A stretch of 64,000 nt of DNA from Icerya purchasi (taxonomy: Eukaryota > Arthropoda > Insecta > Hemiptera > Monophlebidae): contig CM077115.1 of NCBI GenBank assembly GCA_039619475.1, forward strand, positions 65,106,864 through 65,170,863, written 5' to 3'. The notes under the pieces were generated by a model. It saw nothing but the letters and a program-made list of their open reading frames with translations. It ran no database searches and had not been told where the DNA came from. A program made the translations under genes and the position numbers. Shown piece by piece: positions 12,389 through 24,426 of this stretch (position 1 is the first letter of the stretch; each line of letters opens with the position of its first letter).

Positions 12389-12445
<57 letters not shown>
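12386..12445. repeat. (AAT)n microsatellite
   Basis: About 19 consecutive AAT units lie 150 bp upstream of the LINE 5' end. LINEs of this window end in ATT/TTA repeats, so this could be the trace of another tail, but no adjoining body is recognised. Confidence 0.95.
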
Positions 12446-13500
12446 TGATGGAGCAATTACGCGAGGTGTTTCAGACGGAAGCTACTTATAGTGATATAGT
12501 TTTTGACTGTTCGCGGTTAGAATAAATAGAAATTACCGGCAACTGTAATATCATGTATAAATTAGAATAAATCGAAATTACCAGCAATCGAATTCAGCGG
12601 TATTTTGGTTATGAGAAAAAATTTCGCAGATAGACTTGGATAAAAAGATTGCGAATAGATGTATATCGATTACGGAATAAGTGAAAAGAATAGCCGTATT
12701 AATTTTATTTATTTAAATATTGTTCAATGCGAGAATTAAATATAACATTAGTATAAGAAACGATCAGAGTCACACAAGAACAGATCCAGTTATTTAACAT
12801 GATAATTTCCGGGGAAACAGTTCACCCGGAGTTTGCTCGAAGCGCCAGGTGAAGGAACGTTATAAAAAGATAAGAAGTGAAATTAATTATTGAATTTTTT
12901 GCGTGTACTATAATGCGCTCGTTGCAAAGTTACGCCGATAAATTTATTAAAAAGAAGTATATGATAATTCTGTGTCTCTATCGAAAGGCCTTCCGTATAC
13001 GGTTGTGTGTTTACTTATGCATGTGTAATTATATCGAAAGTTTCTAGATAATACATTATAATTTGTAAACTAAAATTGCAAAAAATCATTACAATTAATT
13101 ATAATTTCCGGTATAATTTCTAATAACGTAATAATAATATTGTATTTAATCAATGACTCGAGTTTTTTTTTTATAACGACGACATAAAAGCACAGTCCCT
13201 AGTTCCCTAAATACGAGATGACATAGTTATTTTCAATTTAGTTTTATTCACACTTTTTGTTAACAACTAAACTACTTTTTTTGACCCTATAAACGACTTC
13301 AAAAAAAAAAAAAAAAAAAAATGTTTGTGCGGCGATTTTCTATGTTTTCCGTGTTTGTTCGTACATAGCATTGGCCCATGCGATTTTAATAATATTCTTG
13401 ACTCATTCGAAAGTGTACCAGTGATACCATATGAGTTATAACAAAATGATCACAGACACCACTCGGCCGTAAGTAAGCATTAAAAAAAAAAGAGGATTTC
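12446..13500. other. Unassigned AT-rich DNA
   Basis: No gene or known repeat is seen. An A-run of about 19 lies near 13302-13321. Confidence 0.4.
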
Positions 13501-13539
13501 TTTAGATAAAAAGTTTTAGTAATGACAACTTAAAAATAT

Positions 13540-16500
13540 TATCCGTGTTATTTACCATGGAAACATGGACTGGAAAGGAAACTAACTTTTAATCTATTAG
13601 ACAATAAAATACTTATTACTTTAAAACGGTTAAATAAAAATGAAAATAAAGAAAAGGAGTTTTAAATCGCCCTGGCGCCCTTTCGCATCGTTGATTATAG
13701 TGCGTAACTTCTAGCATTTGGCAGCGTCTAAGGTTGTTCTGCCCGTAATATTGCTCAGAATTATTCGCAGTAAAAATTTGGAAATGATATAGTTTTCTTT
13801 AAAAAACAGGAACACCAATTTCGAGATTCATTTTAAAAATTCAATCTAAAAAGTAAATAACTACGCCGTTAAAAATAATACATCTTAACAGTAAGATATA
13901 TTTTGAAGCAGAGATATTATGATTAATCTCTTAAACAACATTCATATCTTAATTATAAGCCTCGGTATACAATATTCCTAAATTTCACAGCAATTAAGGA
14001 AAAGCCCGTATTAGTTATTTCCGGTGTCTTTAATACTCGGTTTTTAGAAAACGGGTGTGCACTGTTACGCCCTGTTTTAATATGTGGTCTTTTAATTGTG
14101 TTGCAATTTGAGTTTAGTGTATACACCATAATTAAGGTGTTAATGTTGTATAAGAATAATCACAATATTTCAAGGTACATATTTTACTGTAAAATATATT
14201 ATCTTTTATTAAATATTTTTACTTTGTAGTGTGGTTTTATTACCTTTTTTTTTTTTTTTTTATAGTAAACCGTGAAGTTTTGGCATTTTGAGTAAATTTC
14301 ACTGCAACAAAGTTTCCGGTAATTTTACGTAAACATGATTTTATTAATTTCTGGAAATGGTCAAATGAAAATTTTTAAATCATCGATACGCTTTTTAAAA
14401 ATCTGATAATTCTGCAGAGTCCGAAAGAAATATTTCCATTAGATAACTCGGAAACGCTTAATTCGTACGTGTCTTTCATTCGCAAATATCATTGAGTTTA
14501 TTTTGCTTCGTCGAATGAGAAACGCTACTCTTTTCCTGTCGGCTAGCTTTTCAAGCAACGGTTACACGTGACCAAAAAAGAAAATTCCTATTAAAAATTA
14601 AGAAATCCGTACATGGAAGTGGTCCTCGAACTATATTGCTCCATTTGCCAGCGTTCTTTTTTTTCTGTGTCTGATGTGCTTGTTTTCCTCATCCCGTTGT
14701 GATTTATTAATGTCATCTACGGTGGTCATCACTTATGACCCCTCCGATCTTTTGCCTTCACGCGTTAACCCTCTACATTCTGAGTACTCAGTGTGCCTTA
14801 TTATATCTTTCTTCTAAGTATTTTCTTACCGACAAATCCCTATATCGTCTGCTATTCGGCACCTCCTCGTGTTTCTTTGTCTTCGTTCGCGTACTATTTC
14901 TGCATTCGCAATGCCACGATTGCCGCTAATTTCGTTAGTCAGACGTGGCAAGTGTTTGCTGCGTCTTTTATAATTTTCGGCTCTTCTAAAAGATTACGCA
15001 AAAGTCGCCAGACGAACATTACATTTTAGTTGATGAGACATTTTTTATTCGAATTGTTATCTTTCGAAAACCGTAGACACGGGTAAATATACATTCTGTT
15101 TACGGAAAACAACGATCGCTATCGTCCGATTAGTTAACTCTGATAACTATACTAAACAATAATACTAGAAAACATGATAATGTATTTCGAAGAAAATAAT
15201 AATTTCGTTAATATTTGTTGAAATAGCGCAAGCGAAGGATAAAAATACACTTCACAACTCCACTACTATAGAGTAGTTTTTATAATTGTTATGCGAATGC
15301 ACATTCTGAAGGGACAACTTTTCTGTTCAAACCACTTAACACCCCGGAAAATATTAAGCGCCTCGAACTGGTGTTTACAATGTTTAAAAAGATTAATTAC
15401 AATGTATCATCCTACCAATTTTGCAATTTATCACGTAAACAGAAATGTAAGAAACTTTATTCGTAGGAGTCTAATTTATGTGGCAATTTCGAAAAATTGT
15501 AAACATTTTGGTACGAAATATTTTACTCGACGAAAAAGTTTAAAAAATAACCGACTTTCGGATTTACTATAAACAATTGAATAAAAATACGCCGTAAAAG
15601 AAGAATACTTAATATTTTACAGTAAAATATATACCTTGAAATATTGCGATTATTCTCATACAACATTGACACCTTAATTATGGTGTATACACTAAACTCA
15701 AATTGCAACACAATTGAAAGACCACATATTAAAACAGGGCGTAACAGTGCACACCCGTTTTCTAAAAACCGAGTATTAAAGACACCGGAAATAACTAATA
15801 CGGGCTTTTCCTTAATTGATGTGCAATTTAGGAATATTGTATACCGACGCTTATAATTAAGATATTAATTTTTTTTAAGAGATTAATCCATAATATCTCT
15901 CCTACAAAATATATCTTAATTTTTATTCAATTTTAAAATGAATTTCGAAATTGGCATTCCTACTTTTTAAAGAAAACAAAATTTCATTTCCAAATTTTTA
16001 CTGCGAATAATAATTGTGAACAATATTACCTGGGGATAGACTAACCTGAAATGCTGTCGCTTTCTGTACTGTATAATGCTAGATATAAGTTTAAGCAATA
16101 TTCAAATTAGGTCGGTGATGAGCTTGTAAATCGCGCCTTGGAGATTCCCCGACTTTATTACCTTCATTTAAATCTACATTATCATCATACGATAAATACT
16201 GTTAACATTCACGTTCGTCGCTCCTTTAATTTTGAAATTTTAAGCAATCATATTTTCCAAATATTCTGATAATAAACTATATATCATCGAGACCTCTTTC
16301 TTTTTTTTTTTAACATTTATTTCACTCGATACTGTTCGTGCGGGACCACCACTGACGACCGGTACATTTACTCATATACAAAGGGGATATCATTAGAGTC
16401 AATCTGCATTGTTAAAAGTTATACGCACTATACTATTTTAGGACACAGGTAATATTTCCGTCAACGATGCCCAATGGCTCGATGGGGCGAAATACTTTTT

Positions 16501-16640
16501 CTTTATTTGCATTTTTATTTAACTACGATATAGTAATAAGTATTTTTTATTGTCCTATACATAAAAGGTTACGTTTCCTTTTTGGTCCATGTGTTTTCAT
16601 GTGGTGAATAACGTGGATAATATTTAATAGTATCGTCATA
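13540..16640. mobile_element. Large foldback element with nested inverted repeats
   Basis: Sequence at about 13540-14225 recurs in reverse complement at about 15600-16640. Long matched blocks include GAAAACGGGTGTGCACTGTTACGCC (14048 region) against 15746-15771. The segment around 13770-13980 matches the complement of 15830-16005, and 13550-13640 matches 16490-16620. The right arm carries extra sequence at about 16150-16480. Each arm is itself an imperfect inverted repeat, with about 13895-13985 matching the complement of about 14105-14205. The 1.3-kb spacer holds no recognisable gene. No transposase is seen. A related copy lies at 20.3-21.5 kb, so this is a dispersed family, probably a non-autonomous foldback DNA element. 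Confidence 0.68.
14230..15590. other. Spacer of the foldback element, no gene recognised
   Basis: Short open frames at 14735-15029 and 15291-15572 show no domain. A T-run lies at about 14246-14263. It may be the element's own spacer or later insertions. Confidence 0.35.
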
Positions 16641-17380
16641 AAGAGCGGAAAAAATATACAGAAAAAAAAAAAAATGTCATTGAAGTTCTCTAATTGTAAC
16701 GTAACCTATTAAAAATGCGAAAAACGCGAAAAAATTGGTTTTTTGGCCAAAATCGGAATGGCTTGACGTTTTTTTTTTGTAGCACCATCGTAAAGAGCGG
16801 GAAAAAATATTTCAAAATCATGAATTTAAAAAGTGGCACCTCAAAATTAATCGTACGAAAAAACCCGTTTTCAAACTTCAAAATCAACTTTTTTTAGCGG
16901 CTAACTTTGAGGTTTTCCGGTTTGAAAAAAAAGTGTTGTAGTTATTTCTTACGTAGAAACGCACCGCTATGGATTATTTCAGGATTTTTGCATGGAAAAA
17001 CGCTTCGGAATAAAAATAAATTCGGAAAATACGTTTTTCGACTTTACCGCGCACGCGCAGGAGATAGGGAGCTGAAAATTTGGCAATAGGTGTTTTTTTC
17101 TGAAACCCTATTATCGATTGGTGTATGATAGATGCGTTTTTTAAGAGGGGGAGAAATTTTAGTAACCCGGCTATAGCCTTTCTAAAAAAGCTGATATGCT
17201 CATTTTCACATTTTTTTAAATGAAAAATTCGAAATATACATTGCTTTTTTTTCGGAAACTCCGATAATTAGTATTATTACTTTTATAACTTCTATGCAAA
17301 TTCTGTTACATTCGGTTGAGCATAATGTAAACATAAATAATTTTCATCATGGCCAACTCTGATGGCGTTATATTCATGTC
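16641..17380. other. Unassigned, with a short repeated word
   Basis: The words ATCGTCATAAAGAGCGG (about 16627) and ATCGTAAAGAGCGGG (about 16788) recur 160 bp apart, each followed by AAAAAATAT. No gene is seen. The open frames at 16690-17089 are low-complexity. Confidence 0.3.
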
Positions 17381-17399
17381 AGAACTAATTCGATTACTA

Positions 17400-18080
17400 A
17401 CCGTGTAAAAACTTGTACTTAAAATTGGGACTACATTTTCGCTAAAGGCTCTCTACCAGTTGCACGGACGCAAATCAGATCCATGATGAAACACATGAGA
17501 AACAGGATCATAGCAGAAATTAGTGAAAAAAGAAACGATGATCGGTGCAGAGCACGGTTGGAAACTTATATTTGAGCAAAAGCAGCACCGGAGAAATTAA
17601 ACGGACAGAAAACCTAGCATGGCGGCTCTGGCCTATCGAAAAAAGGGAAAACTCATTATGCAAGATCTCCATCGAAAGAAGAAAATTTCACTAATATCGA
17701 CGAAATATATGACACTATAATAGGGCAAAAAAAGAAACCCGAAAGGTAGGTTTGCCGAACAGTCAAGCATCTCGGCACATTCAACAAATGTTGAATTTTG
17801 TTCGTAAACTCGGAAGAAACAGAAAAATAACTCGCCAGGTTATCGCCTGATATCTCTGATCCGTCATTTCTACGAAATATCTACGAATGTGCAACATTAA
17901 AAGACTGAAAATCTTCTGAAAGTTAAGCATCAGCTAAACCTTCTGTGCAGCACGGAGAGAACGGATTCCAGAAAAGCATAATAACTGAAAATGTGGTCTT
18001 TTGTGAACCGACTATAGAAAACTATATCAAGTGACTGAGGATTTTCAGTTTGTGCTTATGCAAAGTGTCCGCAGGGGAAA
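17400..18080 (+). pseudogene. Possible very decayed LINE RT relic
   Basis: Near 17838 the frame reads SPGYRLISLIRHFYEI, which resembles the YRPISL box of a LINE RT followed by the usual linker. About 25 codons on, a Gln/Glu-rich segment lies where the next RT box would be expected. Stops are frequent and no palm Asp pair is visible. This is a weak call resting mainly on one motif. Confidence 0.3.
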
Positions 18081-18536
18081 CAAAACAAGTGGTCGTGAAG
18101 TTGTGCTGTGGTTGAAGTAGATTATCATTGAGATAATAACATTGGTGACGTATATGTGCACGGCAAGCAAAGAAGTGTTGCTGGTGTAGAACTAGTCTGC
18201 ATGGTAGTTAACTGGAGGACGGGTAGCAGAAATATAAAGTAACCATGTTGATATTACTTTTTTCTATTTGTCTAAATTTATGGTTCCTTAATAATTTTTC
18301 CATGGAGAGAAACGATAAAACGCATATGCAATCTGCACGCTAAATACTATCCTCAAACAAAGATTTATATACTACTATAATCAGTTATGTTTCCGCTATG
18401 TTTTGATCAAGAGTAAGATATCGGATGAAAAAATAAGTAAATAAATAGAGATGAAGAATAATTCACAGAAAGGGTTGTTACAGAAGTAATGTAGATATTT
18501 AAAAGTCTAAGACTGAAGCAATATTCTTCCTGGTGT

Positions 18537-18539
<3 letters not shown>

Positions 18540-18571
<32 letters not shown>
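18540..18571. repeat. Poly(T) tract
   Basis: About 31 consecutive T. It could be the poly(A) end of a minus-strand retrocopy lying to its right, but no body is recognised. Confidence 0.9.
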
Positions 18572-18572
<1 letters not shown>

Positions 18573-20289
18573 TAGTTTATAGCAATAAAATGGAATTGTA
18601 TAATTCAATACAAGATTCGTATCGGGGGTAGTGAAATACATTAGAATGTTTATTGCCATTATTCCATCTCAAGAAATGTGAAGATGCTCGTTTTTAAAAG
18701 CACAGAAAACGTAAATACAAATAGCGAAATTATATTATCCGTTAATGAACGATTTGGGTCGTTCTCTATCGGGTGTAGATTGTTTCGGGCGTGGATCGTT
18801 CGGGCGGCAGAGAACGAGGGGTTTTACTCTTAATTTGTAATATCGTATATTTTTTGAGACAGGATGCTAATAGGACGTAGGGAAAAGTTTGTTTTAGGGA
18901 CTAAAAAAAAAGGTGAAGAAACAATTCCAAAGGAAAAATTAATTTTAAATGAAATTTCACCGCCCACAAAAGACATTTATATGAAGTGCTTGAAAAGGTG
19001 CGCGCAGAATCTGAATAAATCATTCCCGGTGAAAATAAAAAAACACAGTTTCTTTTATTATTATGTAAGCTGCCTCTTATCTGAAGGTATTTAATTCTTT
19101 TATATTTCATTATTTTGAAACATCTAATGGATTATTTCGGAATATATTTCGATTTATTTCTTTTTCGCTTTTTTTGTATTCATTTCATTTTTCGACGCTT
19201 CATCAATTATTCGCTTTTTGACTTTTCCAAGATGTTACGCAAACACATATTGCTTAATTGGATGTTCGATATTTCATTAAAATCGTCGCCAGATTTACAA
19301 GTTGACTGGTAAAATATCCAGGCCATACGATAGTTTAACGGGAACTTGGGCAACATTGTTAGTAAAACTGGAAACTACTATGCGCGAAATTTTGTCACAT
19401 TGCCGAAGCACAATAATGGTATTTTCGAGAAACATTCAAATTCTTCACAAATTTGTTATTTAAAAAAAAAAGTGAGAAGTAAGAGACAAATTAGAATTTT
19501 GCATTTCCAACTCTGAAAGCAATCTGTTAACCAGTACGCTGAAAGATCAGCTACACTTACCATGTCTCGCTAAATGACATTTTAGCGCCATTCTTCGCTT
19601 GCACTAAAAACGAATTGGTGAAATAACAGCTTCAGAATGTTATTAACGCTGCGAATCTCTACGATATTATTAATTTCAAAATTTTGCTTCTGGCAGTAAT
19701 TCTTACATTTCGTGTTTTGTTTTTTGTTTCATTCTTTGCAAAAATTTCTGTTATTTATTTTACAATAGAGGAACACAATCATTTCCATTTTAATTTACTT
19801 TCACCGCGCTGTTTCGAGAAGAAAAATCTGAAAATGGGCATCGAAAAGGTAACAGGTGCTGTAATAAATACAACGCGTGAGATTTTTCTTTGTCTCCGAA
19901 TAAATACCGTCCATTAATAATTTAATAAAAAACATCTAATTACGGCGAAAGATAGTTCGAAAGACGATTTTATAAATTCAAAATAAGTGTAATTAAAAAC
20001 TCTTCCATTTAATGTAACCCGTTATTAAATTAGCGTGCACGCTCCTAGCCAGGGTTGCTGTGCATAGCGTGTAAAAAAAAAAAAAACCTAGTTGATAAAA
20101 CTTCAAATCTTAAAAAAAAGTGTGGTGAGTAAAAGAAAAAAACCCATAAAAGCGGTGGTAATTTACGTGCAAATATATGTATGTATATTTTTAAAACAAC
20201 TTATTAATTTCTATAATACTTTTATTATTACGCTAGTATTATCATTCATCTTTTTTTTACTTCTTTTTTTTTTTTTGTATTGCGTTTAA
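18572..20289. other. Unassigned AT-rich DNA
   Basis: Open frames at 18864-19094, 19115-19312, 19684-19917 and 20092-20289 are short, low-complexity and without motifs. No gene is supported. Confidence 0.4.
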
Positions 20290-20466
20290 TAAAACTGAAG
20301 GAAATACCGATTTCAAGATTTTTAATAAAAACACGCCAAAAAGTAAAAAAAAAAAAAATTATTTGATAAAAAATAATATACCTTCGACAGTAAGATATAT
20401 CTTAAAGGAGAAGTATTATGGTTACTCAGAACTTCGGAAAACCAAATTCGAATTACAACAATTAAT

Positions 20467-20689
20467 AAAAATTTTGAGTTTTCACAGTGATTACTCATGA
20501 TAAATAATTCATCGGAAACAACTACTGTGTTCTTTTAAAAAGATATTTATTCGCTTAACGTTTCGACCCCAGCTTCTTACACTGGCCATCATCAGAAGCA
20601 AACTGAAGAACCGAGCGAAAGTTTCTACATTTTATTATCTGCGGTTGTTATGAGTTTTGTCGGTTTTTCCCGTTTAGATTTTGTGTTCC

Positions 20690-20732
<43 letters not shown>

Positions 20733-21102
20733 TTATTTTATTTATTTATTTTTTTCCATATGTTTTTATATTTCAACTATCTGTTGTTATGCGTTTTGCC
20801 GTTTTTTCCCGTTTAGATTTTGTGTTCCTTTTATTATTATTATTTTTTTTTTCCTATGTTTTTATATTTTTTCTATCCGTTGTTATTGCGTTTCGTCGGT
20901 TTTCTTGTTTAGAGGTAGTTTATCTGTTTTGATTTGGGTTTTTCATGATTTCTGATTCTTATTTTAATGTTACTGTCGATCGCAAATTTCCGCTCCGTTC
21001 TTCAGTTTGCTTCTGATGATGGCCAGTGTAAGAAGCTGGTCGAAACGTTAAGCGAATAAATTCTTTTTTTAAATACACGCAGTTGTTTCCGATGAATTAT
21101 TT
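20467..21102. mobile_element. Penelope-like non-autonomous insertion with inverted ends
   Basis: The unit is flanked by a perfect 15-bp duplication ATTACAACAATTAAT (20452-20466 and 21103-21117). Its ends are inverted copies of about 110 bp (20502-20612 and 20990-21102). Each end holds CTGATGATGGCCAGTG, a short spacer, then GTCGAAACGTTAAGCG in the outward direction. CTGATGA followed by GAAAC with a pairable GGCCAG/CTGGTC between them (21013-21046) resembles a hammerhead ribozyme core. Such cores are known in the terminal repeats of Penelope-like elements. The middle has no RT, only tandem repeats. Confidence 0.55.
20644..20930. repeat. Imperfect tandem repeat with TTA expansion
   Basis: Units begin GTTGTTATG at 20644, 20783 and 20879 and share TTTCCCGTTTAGATTTTGTG. 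The first unit has a long TTA microsatellite (about 20691-20731). Leu- and Tyr-rich frames over it are artefacts of the repeat. Confidence 0.8.
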
Positions 21103-21726
21103 ATTACAACAATTAATGTTACAATCAGCATAACTGTGCGCGCCCACCTTTTATAAGAAATCAGAAACATTTAATGTGGTCTCTTAATAGTTGCTATTTG
21201 GAAATTTTGGTATACCGAGACTATAATTAAGACATAGATGTTGCTTAAGTATTATCATCATGATATCCCTCCTTTAAAGTATATTTTACTGTTAAGATAT
21301 ATTATTTTTTACTTTTTGTGGTGTGTTTTTATTACATTTTTAGGACGAATTTCGAAGTTGGTATTTCTGTTTATTTTTAAGAAAACTATGTATGTTGTTT
21401 CTCAATTTTTAGTGCGAATACTATTGAGTGGTTTTAAACTCGTTTTCTTTTATTGGAAACATCGTTTAGCGTGGTGAATAACGTTAATGCTATTTTAAGC
21501 TTTTTATCTGGCCATATTAAAAATTTGCCTTATACCTTTCAGATCCGGTAATTCTTTTTTTGAAAAATTGATGACTTTTTATTAAAAACTAGTCGATTCG
21601 TATAGTTCCTCAATGACGGAAAAAAAGGTTTGAAATGTTTTTTACCTTTTCGATATCTTACAAAGATGTGGCGCGGGGTTTAGGAATATAAACATGAAAA
21701 ATTTGATATATTTAATTTCGAAAAAT

Positions 21727-22164
21727 TGCAAATGAAATTCTTCAAAATAATTGTTTTTCGAAGTAAAATATTGATATACATTACATTTTTCACAATCTGT
21801 TCTGGTTCTCGACTTACAAGTTTGACTTTAATTCGTCTATTACGGTCCAGCGGTCATATTCATCTGTTCTTTTATGCACTCCTGAAATCGGAGCTCGCCA
21901 ATTTGATGGTTTTTTAGGCGGTTCTTCCGCCGAACTGGAGTCATTATTATCGATTTGAGCTCTTTCAGGAACAGCACAGAGCGCCTTAGCCACTGTTAGT
22001 CGAAACGCTAATAAATCGAGAATCTTCGCTTTAGGAATTTTTCTTCGAAGACAGTCAGTCCTGTATTCCATGCAACTGTCGGTTATTTCTAGATCTAAAA
22101 AATGCAAAGTGCATTTCAACGTCCATTTGCGAGTTTTCATAAAGGTTCTATAATAGTCGACCAT
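21727..22164 (-). pseudogene. piggyBac-type transposase, C-terminal relic
   Basis: This is the C-terminal part of a piggyBac (PGBD-type) cut-and-paste transposase on the minus strand. The segment MEYRTDCLRRKIPK, then LDLLAFRLTVAKALC, matches the last helices of the catalytic domain and the linker of that family. The frame stops at 21814. In another frame just downstream (about 21800-21735) comes CKSRTRTDCEKCNVY followed by FEEFH, the Cys/His finger that ends piggyBac transposases. Two expected Cys are Tyr here. The catalytic Asp residues and the N-terminus are absent. No TTAA-bounded ends were found. It is a dead fragment. Confidence 0.75.
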
Positions 22165-22229
22165 TTGAGTGAAAATATCTACACTTATTTTTTAATTAAA
22201 GTACGACACGATATTTGAACAATTAGCAA

Positions 22230-22660
22230 CCTTACAAGAGACAGTGGCCAAGTTCAAGTGTTGATGTTGGGAATATTAGTAATATGCTTAACGTTTTATC
22301 ACCTCTTCCGGATGTCTCAAAGAAATGACTGACTGCTAAGAAAAGAAGAACACAAAAAAGCGAAATTTTGACATCTTCGCCCCTTATAGAAAGGAATTAA
22401 TGAAGAACCCCAAAGAAGACCTTAAAGCTGTGGTAAAGGTCAAGGGAAGTATGAAAATGCAAGTGAAATCGAAGAAGGTTGCACCTAAGTCATATTCGCA
22501 ACATCAGGAGACGGAATGCATCATTTGTGCCAGAATATTCGATGCGGATTGGATCCAATGCAAAATATGTCAAGACTAGGCTTCACGAAGCATGCGGTAG
22601 ATATAAATCCATCATCCGATTTGTACTACAACTGTGATGTATGTGTCGCCGAAAAACGAT
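22230..22660 (+). pseudogene. pogo/Tigger-type transposase, C-terminal relic with PHD-like finger
   Basis: The + strand reads LNVLSPLPDVSKK, a stop, then KKRRTQKSEILTSSP, a signature following the DDE domain in pogo-type transposases. After a frameshift comes a Lys-rich linker, then a finger at about 22509-22655: CIICARIF, DWIQCKIC, HEACG and CDVC. Many insect pogo-type proteins end in such a PHD-like finger. Stops at 22337 and 22578 and a shift near 22583 break the frame. It lies 65 bp from the piggyBac relic, in the opposite orientation. Confidence 0.65.
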
Positions 22661-24420
22661 TCGGTCACTAAATACCTAGGTGCCCCGGGCTACCGGCGAT
22701 CTTAAAAAGATACCGAAATTTCATTAGTATTTCAAGTAGCTTCAATTGGAACTTGATAATATTTTTGTTCAAGTTTTCAATATTTATCCTAAATAAATAT
22801 AATGTTTCTGTAGTTTTCTCTGTGTTTCTCTTAATAAATAAATATAGTCGTAATATCAAAAACAAAATATTGGCCACCCCTCCTTTCCCCTACAAATATC
22901 AGTATTTGAAAAAATTCGTACAAGTAATAATTTGCCTGTACAAAACTGTTAAAGATCAGATAAAAGTAAATATACACGATGCTTGTGAAATCATACAATA
23001 TTAATCTAAAAAATTCTAAATAGCAATAAATATTTATGAAAAATATTACAACGAATGAATAGCGCTAAAAAAATTATTTCACAGAAATATCTTTTGAACT
23101 AGTCTCGCGTATGTATTAACAGGAAACAGAAAATTTCGAGCTTATTTGTATAAAACGCAAGTTAAAAAAGTTAGAAAGCGGCATTCAATCGGCGTTCGAT
23201 TACTCACTGAAACTATTATTACTTACATAATCTAACGAAGTATAGTACAACTGCTGTAAATTCATTTTATTTCATTACCGTAATTATAAAAATTTCATAT
23301 AGCTTTTTCATTAATTCAATATTCATTTTTTTCTTCCTTTTAAAGTCAAATCATTTATTTTTTTAATAAACTTAGAATTATATTTGTATATATACGTATA
23401 TATGTTATATATAAAAATTTAGATTAATTAAATGAAAATTAAATAAATCAAACATTCTTTACAAAAGAATGAATGAAATTTTATTATACGAATAAAATTT
23501 AAATATTAAAGACAAAAAACGCATATAAAATAATTGTCAATGCCGTAGCAGTCTCCAAGACGAGACGTTCTATCTATCCAATCCTATTTTTCCGTTGAAT
23601 TTAAATAAAAATCGTTACCGCAAATGCAAATTATGTCAAACGTCGTTCGTTTCACTTCATCCGACGTAAACAATTATTATTATTTTCTCTTCCCTCTTTT
23701 AAAGTCATTTTATTTTTTAGCTGGCTGCAGATTTATCTGGAATAAATTTTCCGCTCTTCGTGTGTTTTTCTTCTTCATGTTTACCTTTTTTAAAGTCTCC
23801 AAGGCTGATTTATAGGACGAAAAGTTTAAAATTTAGTCTTCCATTTCACTTCGTCGCTTCTTTTCTATCGCTTTGATTGCATTGCGTAGCAATAGAGAAA
23901 CAGTAGATGCCGGTGTTCCAAAAAATTAAAAAGAAGATGCGCGAATTACTACAGCTTTTGAACAACAAGGTTGTGATTTTCTGAATATTTTTCATGACAT
24001 GATTTTGAATGACTGGTATCAGATCTTTCTTTCTAGCAGTACATGTAAGTGCTCTGAAAGGATCAAGTGGATAAGTATAACAGTTTGTTTAAATCTGTTT
24101 GTGGCCGTTTTCCACATAGCCGTTTTAAGGAAAACAACAGCAAATCAACTTGATGAATTGTTACCGCTTTATCTGAATGTGTAGTGAACCATTTGCGTAC
24201 CTTTTTGTCGCTATTAAGTACTTAACGATCTATGAAAATAAAAACTGAATTGCAAACATAAGGTAGCACACAATATAAAACTTCAACGAGTTAAAATGTA
24301 CTAAAACGTTCAATTTCGCGCTAATTCTTCTGCTTCTTTTGTTAAACCTAATTCATTACTTGCCTGCAAAAAACCAGCTTCAGTTAAACTAAAAACCGTG
24401 ACACCTAGTTTCACAAAGAG
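22661..24420. other. Unassigned AT-rich DNA
   Basis: No gene is supported. Short frames are A/T-biased and motif-free. A TATATACGTATATATG palindromic stretch lies near 23390-23410. Confidence 0.4.
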
Positions 24421-24426
24421 ACTTAC

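Larger units (their letters stand above)
20290..21490. mobile_element. Second copy of the foldback family, split by an insertion
   Basis: The left part (20290-20466) and right part (21118-21490) together match the family at 13.5-16.6 kb. Shared words include CAGTAAGATATATCTTAAAG near 20390, GTATACCGAGACTATAATTAAGAC near 21210, ACTGTTAAGATATATTATTTTTTA near 21290 and GTGGTGAATAACGTTAATGC near 21472. The two halves are interrupted by a 636-bp unit with its own target duplication. The inner inverted repeat (20385-20440 against 21225-21300) is conserved, as in the larger copy. Confidence 0.62.

Noticed and set aside
2968..12445. Possible CRISPR-like or satellite arrays at trinucleotide tracts
   Set aside because: Simple TTA/AAT microsatellites with no spacers; typical eukaryotic simple repeats and LINE tails.
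16690..17089. Overlapping frames on both strands
   Set aside because: Low-complexity A/T-rich DNA gives frames on both strands; no recognisable protein.
20650..20955. Open frames with long Leu or Tyr runs
   Set aside because: They translate the TTA microsatellite and T-runs; no domain and no codon bias independent of the repeat.
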